Origin: Lamellibrachia columna
Lineage: Eukaryota > Annelida > Polychaeta > Sabellida > Siboglinidae
Assembly: GCA_963662155.1 (NCBI GenBank)
Contig: OY759263.1
Coordinates: 2,049,595-2,113,594 of the forward strand
DNA length: 64,000 nucleotides
Direction: 5' to 3'
Below the pieces are notes generated by a model. It did not search any database. It had not been told where the DNA came from and saw only the letters and a program-made list of their open reading frames with translations. Within the stretch, counting starts at the first letter, position 1; each line of letters starts with the position of its first letter. The translations under genes were made by a program, and so were the position numbers. This document shows, piece by piece, positions 56,601-64,000 of this stretch.

Positions 56601-57608
56601 TGTCAAATAGCTACACCTGTAACGAGTCGCGAACCATTGCAAATGTCAAGACTACCGGACCAGCCGTGTGAGGAGATGAGCGTGGACTTGGCACATGTCG
56701 ATGGAGAAACGCTTCTCATATTGATCGATGACTATTCTCGTTTTCCATTTATTGAACCAGTGACATCTGAAGCTGCATGTGCAGTAATACCGAAAATTAA
56801 AAAAATGTTCGGAACACCGGATGTCTTAAAGTCGGACAATGGACCTCAATTCAACGGACAAAACTTTGCCAAGTTCGCAAACATGCTAGGGTTCAAGCAT
56901 CGCAAAGTGAAACCGCTATGGTCCAGAGCTAATGGAGAAGTTGAGAGATTCGTGAAGACGTTAAAGAAGTGTGTGAAAGCTGCAAAATCAGATGGCAAGA
57001 ACTGGAGAAAAGAAATGCAAGCATTCTTACGCAACTATCGTACCAGTCCACATGCGACGACTGGAGTTGCCCCATCAACACTGTTCTTGAAGCGTGCCGT
57101 TCGCAATAAACTACCGCAATGTGCAAGTGCTGATCCAGTTGCTGAGATAGTTCGCAAGAGAGACACTGACCAGAAATGGAAGATGAAGTATCATGCAGAC
57201 CGAAAGAACTACCACAAGGCGTGCGATCTCAGCATTGGCGAGTCTGTGTTAGTGAAGAGACCATTCACTGCGTCAAAAAGTCACACTCCCTACGAGTCGA
57301 ATCCGATTACAATCGTAACACGGAAAGGCAGCATGATCTCTGCAAAGACTGATCAAGGACGGAGTGTAACCCGCTACTCGTCTTTCTTCAAGAGACTCCA
57401 CGGTCGTGACGAAACAGAAGTTTGCGCAGATGAAGATCCATTGCTTGATGAATGCAGTGAACCGAAGCCGAGAGACGATCTCGTGACGAACGATGACTCA
57501 ACAACAAAGAACGACAACTCAACTGTGCAGTTGACTCCGAGTCCAGATCTGCCAATTCTTCGCAGATCTACGCGTGTTAGAAAAGCACCTAACGTGCTTG
57601 ATTTGTAG
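53607..57608 (+). pseudogene. Single-frame gag-pol of gypsy element 2, inactivated
   Basis: ATG at 53607 (MALPTFPEFDLQPRE), then gag blocks FDKYQKRLNNLLAG, YQTAVKALADYFEPQ, FRKEMQKSHEKVIEFYTRLQ, and a C-x2-C-x4-H-x4-C knuckle (CLTCDKLNHFAKMC, about 54280). Protease reads MAGSGATVNII where D-S-G is expected, so the catalytic Asp is lost. RT: DIIERAEGPTPWVSPIVVIP, RICVDMRSLNKAI, a shortened fold before LNQGYHQLPL, and NISDDIYFGG with the Asp pair retained. RNase H: TIFVDASPIGLGAVLTQ. Integrase: GHLGIVKTKALMRQ, CLAC, MSVDLAHVDGE, KSDNGPQFNG, NGEVERFVKTLK with D-D-E present. Breaks: a frameshift near 53718, stops at about 54003, 55422 and 56079, and the RT and protease lesions. Gag and pol share one frame, unlike element 1. 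Confidence 0.9.
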
Positions 57609-57771
57609 TTTGTCATTTGCCAATACAAAGAACATTAACATGTTATGATTCATATCAATTATCGTTGAACTTTCTTTTACTATTAACCTGTATGAATGAA
57701 ACCAAGTAATTCTTTATAATTATGATGGACATTGAACACTAATTGCTGTTTAATATCTACAAGGAAGGAAA

Positions 57772-57882
57772 TGTAATGTCCTAATGTAATATTAGTAATT
57801 ATCTTATTTTTATGCATGCCGGTGTAACCCGGGAAGCGAGACGGAGAGTGGATCACCAATATCTATTCACCACAAGGCATCA
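57772..57882 (+). mobile_element. 3' LTR of gypsy element 2, with internal 62-bp deletion
   Basis: The purine tract AAGGAAGGAAA (57761-57771) precedes TGTAATGTCC. The LTR ends CACAAGGCATCA. Compared with the 5' LTR, 62 bp are missing between GTGGAT and CACCAAT; both deletion ends carry GAT, a 3-bp microhomology. Restored, this LTR would be about 173 bp long. Confidence 0.75.
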
Positions 57883-58202
57883 CAAACATGTTCTTTGTAA
57901 ATGTGTGAATCCACTATCAGAGCATGCCCTTTGTAACTGTGCTTACTAGTACTTTCATTTCTTACTTATTGTTTAATGGACCCCTTGTTTATTCAGAGTT
58001 CAGTACCTACTTCAATTACGACTCAGGCAATCAACAGCATTGTAACTCAGGATTAGCACATTTGCAATGAGCTGCCATATTTAGTGAATAGGGGTGTGAA
58101 TCTAAAAGTAATTGCAATTGTGACAAAGTACTTTACCATGAAATCACTAATGTGTCCACGTGGAGTGCAAAAGGACTCATTCTACAATAGAACTACTAGT
58201 AT
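57883..58202. other. Unassigned sequence
   Basis: AT-rich; nothing recognised. Confidence 0.4.
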
Positions 58203-58965
58203 AAGGGTTGAAAAAATCATGATTTTTTTAAATAAAAAAATCGGATGTTTTTTTTATTTAAATCGGATTTTTTTTATCTGGTATATAGACATTTATATAG
58301 ATGTTTATATTTACAAACTCTTTCAATTCAAATCGATTTGGGTACTTGTCTTAACATATTGTTGCTTATATAAAGACATTAGGCAATGTCCACAAGACCT
58401 CACCCCCTGTAGCATAATCTATCTTCCAAAGGAAAGCATGCTGTGTGTATGTGGCTGTAGCAGTGCTAATTATTGTTTGCTGAGAGGGTGGATTAGCACC
58501 TGTCCAGGGCTCTGTGTACTCTATGGGTCTCCAACCAGACTGCAAACTGGTACAGTATTAAACAATTGTCACCAAGACTGTCTCACTGGAGTCAACATAC
58601 TGAACTGGTAACAACTAGCACAAGCTCTAAGTGGACTTTAACTCAGGGCTTCTGACTTCTGAATTCACTCAGCGATACTTCCTCTTGAAGACAAGTTTGT
58701 GTGGCTTCACTACATTCAGAAAGGGAATAGCTCAAACATACACAATGTCATAAAATATTTTACTATCAGGCTATTTGGTGACAATACAACTACACAAGTG
58801 TGCGTACATTGTGCTTTTGTATTAAAAAACATACAAAACTTTGTTGATCTCGATGCTTGTAAACAATTATTTGTGTTAAATTCATATAAATCAGCGATTT
58901 AAAAAATCAGAAATCAATGATTTTTTGGAGTGATTTAAATCAATGATTTAAATCAAACAACCCTG
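58203..58965 (+). mobile_element. hAT-like nonautonomous element
   Basis: AGGGTTG at 58204 and CAACCCT at 58958 are inverted ends, with further inverted AT-rich repeats inside (AAAAAATCATGATTTTTTT on the left, repeats of TGATTTAAATCA on the right). The right half is homologous to 22851-23288 in opposite orientation. A short frame (LPLEDKFVWLHYIQKGN, then SSNIHNVIKYF) is shared with that copy, but no transposase is recognised. Confidence 0.6.
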
Positions 58966-59797
58966 ACCAGTATAATGTGATTAAACTCACAAAGGTAATC
59001 TTGTTGATTGCCTCATGAGAAACATGTTATATTAGTGTGTTCCATGTAAGCTATTTTTGTGTTAGTATGTATTTAAGTTTGGAATTAGTACATTTTGGTG
59101 ATTTGTATGTACACAAGGTTTTGCTTAGTATTTTGACGAGTATGTTATTAGTGTAGGATACTGGTATATTAGTATTTATTAAAGTTTTAAACTAATATGT
59201 TATATTTGTTGTTGCTATGCAGCTAAATCGGTATGCCAATGCAGCTAAATCGGTATCAGTTGGGGCACATGGTCATGTTTTGTATTAGTAAACATGTATA
59301 CTAAATACTGCGATCCATTGGTTTTCTTCGATGACACTACCAGGGTATGGAAGATGTAGTAGGTGGCGCTGCTATGTCTAGAAAAATTCCATGTAAACCC
59401 AATGACGGTGTTACAACATGGCGAGTGCAGGTCGCCATCAAATAAGCCTGTGCCTCCCACTGCCTTGGATCATGGATATATGATTTAATGTTATAAAATG
59501 TTCATAATTGTTGTACGAATTAATACATGTATGCATGCTTTATAAAAAATAAACATCCAGATTTATGTCTACATTCTTGTTTATAATGAACTGGTAACTT
59601 ATGCAGTCATTAAATATTATTCAGGAAATGTCAAATAAACAAGGAAATTATTAAAATATAATAATGGCTATTGATGACCACACACACCCATACTATCAAT
59701 TACCCCCCCCCCCCGCAAAGGAGCAACCATTACATCTCATAAAGACGGTTAACTAAAGCCGAGATCTCTACAGGCCGAGATCACCATGAGTAACCCA
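58966..59797. other. Unassigned sequence
   Basis: AT-rich sequence with a short direct duplication (GCAGCTAAATCGGTAT at about 59219 and 59241) and a run of C at about 59705. No gene seen. Confidence 0.4.
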
Positions 59798-60041
59798 CTA
59801 ATGTAAGGCCGCCCACTAGGTGATGTTCAATAGACGGAACAGCCAAAACATGGCCGTCGATCGTCAATAAGTCATCGTTCCGGGAGCCCAAAACATACCT
59901 TAATGTACGTGTAATTATTTCCCACTTGGTGGAAAGTTGCATTATTACGTTATCTAACTACACATTCCTGTGACACCAGTATATAGATCACGCAATCCAC
60001 GCTATTCGCAATTCAATCTGGTTCCGGCTAATATTCAGGCC
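59798..60041 (-). repeat. Inverted-pair repeat, copy 2, upstream of the PLAC8-like exon
   Basis: Reverse-complement homologue of 52121-52369. It ends about 110 bp before the PLAC8-like ATG, so it occupies the position of that gene's promoter or 5' leader. Confidence 0.85.
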
Positions 60042-60148
60042 CTTAGAGCCTAGGCTATTTCCGGCGCTAGAAAGTGCATAGACAGCATATCACAGGTTTT
60101 TTTAAATACGTTGCTCTTCAGTTGCAGCAGTGGCAATACTCATAGACA

Positions 60149-60284
60149 ATGGAGTACCCACAACAGCAATACCCACAGCAGCAGTCTACTGTCGTGGTGA
60201 CCCAGCAGCCGACGACGCTGGTGATGCCATTCGGCCGGCCGTGGAGTAGCGGGAAGTGTGGTTGCTTCGACGACTGTGGCATAT
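60149..60284 (+). CDS. PLAC8/cornifelin-family protein, first coding exon
   Basis: ATG 60149 to a GTAAGT donor at 60285: MEYPQQQYPQQQSTVVVTQQ, PTTLVMPFGRPWSSGKCGCF, DDCGI plus the first base of the next codon (T, probably Cys). A short Gln/Pro/Tyr-rich leader followed by W-S-S-G-x-C-x-C-F-D-D-C-x-x-C is the start of the PLAC8 domain (small Cys-rich proteins including cornifelin, PLAC8 and plant PCR proteins). These act at or near membranes, often linked to metal or ion handling, but the function of this one is not inferable. The exon ends in phase 1 inside the first Cys cluster. No following exon is recognised in the remaining 3.7 kb, so the gene probably continues beyond the window. Confidence 0.82.
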
Positions 60285-60983
60285 GTAAGTAGGGGATACC
60301 CGAACTTAAAGTAAAAGTGCAACGTCACGACATTTTATCGCGATATTACCAGTAATAGCAGTACAAAACTATAGCTGATAACCCTACCCACCACACCCGA
60401 CTAATTAACAGAGAAAACCGATTAATTTGTAACTCGCCCCAGCAATGGCAATGGACTTTGCCCGCAGCGAGAATGTTCCTCGGATAGCAATGCCGGAGCT
60501 CGTTAGGCGGCGCTAGTAGTGCTATGATCAGCAAGTCGACCAAAACGTGTACCCAGAGAAGCCCGTTTATAGGGGGTGCCTTTAACGGTCCATAGCAGCC
60601 GACATAGACCACCTATAATAAAAGTGTGCATATGCCTGTAAAGCTGAATAAACGTTCTTTACTCTGATGTACATCCTGTTTTATTTCTTTAGGTGAAAGT
60701 ATTTTGTATTTTAAGGTGAAAATTTCACGATTCTCGCAAATCCGGGATTCACCTTGATTCACGAAAAAAACAATTGTATGTCTTTTATTGATCATTTATT
60801 AACACAAAAATATTTTTTTTGATTTTGGCTAGGTCTGTCTAGTAATGTACTGTACAACTAAAACAACCCCCTATCACTATCCACCGACGCCAAGAATTAT
60901 CTAGCTATTTGAACGTTAGGTGGCGCCACACACATGTCAGAATAATAAATTATGCGATGTCCTAGCCCGCTGTTGTTTCAAGT
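60285..60983 (+). other. Intron 1 of the PLAC8-like gene, first part
   Basis: GTAAGTAG donor at 60285. AT-rich, nothing recognised. CACGATTCTCGCAAATCCGGG-type sequence near 60727 could belong to a transposon. Confidence 0.4.
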
Positions 60984-61421
60984 TGGGCACGGACCACAGT
61001 CAGAACCCATCCGCCATTACATACATAAAGAATCCCAAGGAAACAATTCATTGTGCAGATAGGGTTTATTTGTGAGAGCAGAAATTGTGTGGATGAGGGA
61101 GTGGAAGTGATGTTCTTGTGCACAGTAGCATCTAAGCTTTGAAATCATGCCATTTTTCATTAGGTATACCAGTTGCGTAAGGACACAGTGGCTGTTAGGC
61201 AGGATGTACTCATATTTTGGAAACTGGGGAATTTCATGGCAGAAATGCAGGGGTATCATGCTTTGAAGCAATTCATTTTCACGAATTTTACACACCAGGT
61301 GTCTTAGTGGGTCTGTCATTTTCTGTGAATTTAAAAAAAAAATTGTAGGATAAATTTTCAATGTAGGCGCAAGAATGTTATAATGGTCGTCTATGGGAAA
61401 AGTGACTGTGGTCCGTGCCCA
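60984..61421. mobile_element. MITE-like element with 19-bp terminal inverted repeats
   Basis: TGGGCACGGACCACAGTCA at 60984-61002 and its exact inverse TGACTGTGGTCCGTGCCCA at 61403-61421, 438 bp overall. Weaker inverted similarity continues inward (CCCATCCGCCATTA against TAATGGTCGTCTATGGG). The 149-codon - strand ORF through it (61017-61466) crosses the right end and has no recognisable domain. Confidence 0.7.
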
Positions 61422-62077
61422 GTTCGTCTTTCTCGTCGTAGTTGTTGAAAATTCATAAATATCCATTCTTCAAGTACGTGTGTAAGTAGTAATTGATCTA
61501 TCTAACTATATTATCGTGTAGCAGTGTATGTTTGAAGTTCTGGAGGGTGTTTTGCTCATTTTGGTGGGAGATAAAACATGTAAACAAACTTGCAAAGTGA
61601 CAGTGTGACTGACCTGTCAAATGATGTCCCAGCAGACATGACGAAGAAAGGCATCCATTACTCACATTAAGCTCAAAGCTGACAGTCTTGCACTTGGAAT
61701 GTTAATATGATTTACACTGTGCTTTCTGATTGTTTTTCATTATAAGTACTATCATAACTGTGGATACGACTTATGTATAGTGACTAATGACTAGTATTAG
61801 TAGTAATGTAAATATTTGTTTATGCTAAATTTATCTATTTTGGATATGATGATGGCCTAGATGATGGGTGAAGGTGTATGAAACTCTAAAAATGATGTAC
61901 AACTGATAGTTGGTATGCAATATTGTGTCAGAATGGTTATTCACTCAACGATCCACACATATTGATATGATACTTGTAATGACGTACATATTTATAGTAG
62001 TTGTTTCTTATTTGAACTACTAATACACCCTGATAATGCAATAAGTATGACAATAAAAGCTTACATTTCATCCTACA
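61422..62077. other. Unassigned sequence
   Basis: AT-rich; nothing recognised. Confidence 0.4.
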
Positions 62078-63715
62078 TGATACAGCTGTGGAAAGGCTTC
62101 TGTCAAAATCTGCATAATAGTTCGCAGTTAAAACCTTGTAAACAATATTTTCATATACATAATAATGCTAATGACCTATACATGTCAATCATGCTTAGAA
62201 CTAGACACCAAGTTTTAAAATGTCTCTGTAGGGTATATATTGGTTTTTTTTCTTTTTACCAACTGCCCCTGTATAAATGTGCAACATAAGTGAAAAATAG
62301 CACTGTTTACAGTTTTCTTGCAACCAAAATAATGGATGCACTGGTGTGAATGACCCCCACACAGGTTGAGAACATTTAGTACTTCCACAATATGTAAAAA
62401 AAAATACATTAATATTAGTAATTTTTTTAAGCCAGGTACACTTAATCAAAATAGAAAAAAACGTGTTTTGGAAATGTTGACGGGGGGTGTCTTTAAAGTG
62501 CTCTAACATGAAAACTAATTAACCTACAGCCACACAACTGATTCCATGATGCATCTCAATAATATATCTTTCCAATGATCATCATCCTACATGATACACA
62601 TGTCAAATATTCATCTTGCATCAGCATGTCTTCAGCTGTGAACATGCTTCTGTAAAGATACATAAAAGTTTGCAGTTTAAAAAAATCTTGTAAAAACTAT
62701 TGTTCATATATATAATAATGCTAATGACCTATACATGTCAAACATGCTTAGAAGTAGATACTGAGTTTTAAAAATGTATCTGTAGGGTATATACTGTGCT
62801 TGTTTTTTACTTTTTACCAACCGCCCCTGTAAAAATGTGCAAAATAAGTGAAAAAATGGCACTGTTTACAGCCCTCTTGCAACAAAAATAATGGATGCAC
62901 TGGAATGAATGACCCCCACACAGGTTGAGAACATTGAGTACTTCAACAATATGCAAAAAAAATACATTAACATTAATATTAGTAATTTATTTAAGCCAGG
63001 TACACTTTTTTAATAAAAATTGAAAAAACGTGTTTTGGAAATGTTGACGGGGGTGTCTTTATAGTGCTCTAACATGAAAACTAATTAACCTACAGCCACA
63101 CAACTGATTCCATTATGTATCATAATAATATATCTTTCCAATGATCATCATCCTACATAATACACATGTCAAATATTTATCTTGCATCAGCATGTCTTCA
63201 GCTGTGAACATTCTTCTGTAAAGATACATAAAAGTTTGCAGTTTGTAAAAATCTTGTAAAAAATATTGTTCACTTATATAATAATGCTAATGACCTATAC
63301 ATGTCAAACATTAGAAGTAGATACTGAGTTAAAAATATATATCTGTAGGGTATAAACTGTGGTTGTTTTTTACTTTTTACCAACCACCCATGTAAAAATT
63401 TGCAAAATAAGTGAAAAATAACAGTTTACAGCTCTCATGCAACAAAAATAAAGGATGCACTGGTATGAATGACCCCCACACAGGTTGAGAACATTGAGTA
63501 CTTCCACAATATGTAAAAAAAATACATTAACATTAATATTAGTACATTTTTTAGACCAGGTAAACTTTTTTGATCAAAATAGAAAAAAACGTGTTTTGAA
63601 AACGTTGACGGGGGTGTCTTTAAAGTGCTCTAAAGTGAAAACTAATTAACATACAGCCATACAACTGATACCATGATGTATCTTAATAGCAGGCCTTTCC
63701 AACGATGTATAATAC
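62078..63715. repeat. About 560-bp tandem repeat, three diverged copies
   Basis: GACCCCCACACAGGTTGAGA occurs at 62352, 62911 and 63471 (spacing 559 and 560), and the surrounding units align throughout: GCTAATGACCTATACATGTC, then ACTTTTTACCAAC, ACGTGTTTTG, and GTTGACGGGGG(G)TGTCTTTA. The copies differ by scattered substitutions and short indels. No long ORF is shared. A satellite-like or duplicated noncoding element. Confidence 0.92.
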
Positions 63716-63904
63716 TTTTGCAATAACTTAATTATCTCAAAATGGTCCAGCATAGCTACCTCGGATAACCTTTGACCAGTGACGTAGTGAAATGGCGGAC
63801 ACAGAATTTGATGATACCAGGAAGCAATCAACATTATATCATATACACTGTCTACTCTGTTATTGAAACATTGTGAGCAAGAACAATATAATCAAGCATG
63901 CAGG

Positions 63905-64000
63905 CCTGGGGTAATAGTAATATGTAATAGTAACGATTACAATTGTTCAAGTAATAGTAATAATAATAGATATCACTTTGCTATTACTTTGCTATTACAA
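63905..64000. repeat. GTAATAGTAAT-rich repeat at the window edge
   Basis: Overlapping copies of GTAATAGTAA and, at the end, the inverse CTATTAC twice. Possibly the end of an inverted-repeat element cut by the window. Confidence 0.5.

Noticed and set aside
61017..61466. 149-codon - strand ORF
   Set aside because: Runs across the right end of an inverted-repeat element, with no domain or splice context. Kept only as a comment under that element.

Overview
The window is nuclear DNA from an animal, most likely a marine invertebrate. The evidence is spliced genes with GT-AG introns, several non-LTR retrotransposon clades, Ty3/gypsy LTR elements, MITEs and a very high minisatellite load. I cannot name the species. 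Only two host genes are firmly recognised. The first is an ABHD13-type alpha/beta hydrolase on the + strand, six coding exons between 6747 and 24263, with an intact Ser-Asp-His triad. The second is the first coding exon of a PLAC8/cornifelin-type gene at 60149-60284, + strand, whose remaining exons I do not see. A possible extra ABHD13 terminal exon (30627-30722) and a small one-TM ORF (38033-38335) are tentative.

Layout: 1-4140 holds a 59-bp minisatellite, a frameshifted coding relic, a 61-bp minisatellite and a LINE RT scrap. 4255-6100 is a 5'-truncated RTE/BovB-like LINE. 6747-24263 is ABHD13; about half of its intronic DNA is minisatellite (units of 29, 21, 42, 20, 28, 17, 23 and 24 bp). 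24967-30582 is a roughly 100-copy 55-bp array. 31022-40076 holds palindromic (TA)n tracts, LINE relics on the - strand, microsatellites and a 25-bp array. 41557-45148 is a - strand LINE (ORF1 plus ORF2) whose RT runs into a 36-bp array. 45189-51789 is a young Ty3/gypsy element with 199-bp LTRs. 53340-57882 is an older, broken gypsy element. 57883-64000 holds a hAT-like element, the PLAC8 exon, a MITE and a 560-bp tandem triplication.

The most striking pattern is that minisatellites have grown out of LINE coding sequence. One LINE copy in ABHD13 intron 1 carries three arrays, each an amplified piece of that LINE's own ORF: a 29-bp unit from the PHD finger, a 21-bp unit just after the RT FADD motif, and a 42-bp unit from the C-terminus. 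It also has a two-copy 47-bp duplication that looks like an early stage. A second, unrelated LINE (41557-45148) has a 36-bp array starting inside its RT. The young gypsy element adds three further points: a canonical TTTAAAC -1 frameshift signal with a downstream stem right at the gag stop, loss of the RT catalytic motif, and a 35-bp piece of its own pol embedded in both LTRs.
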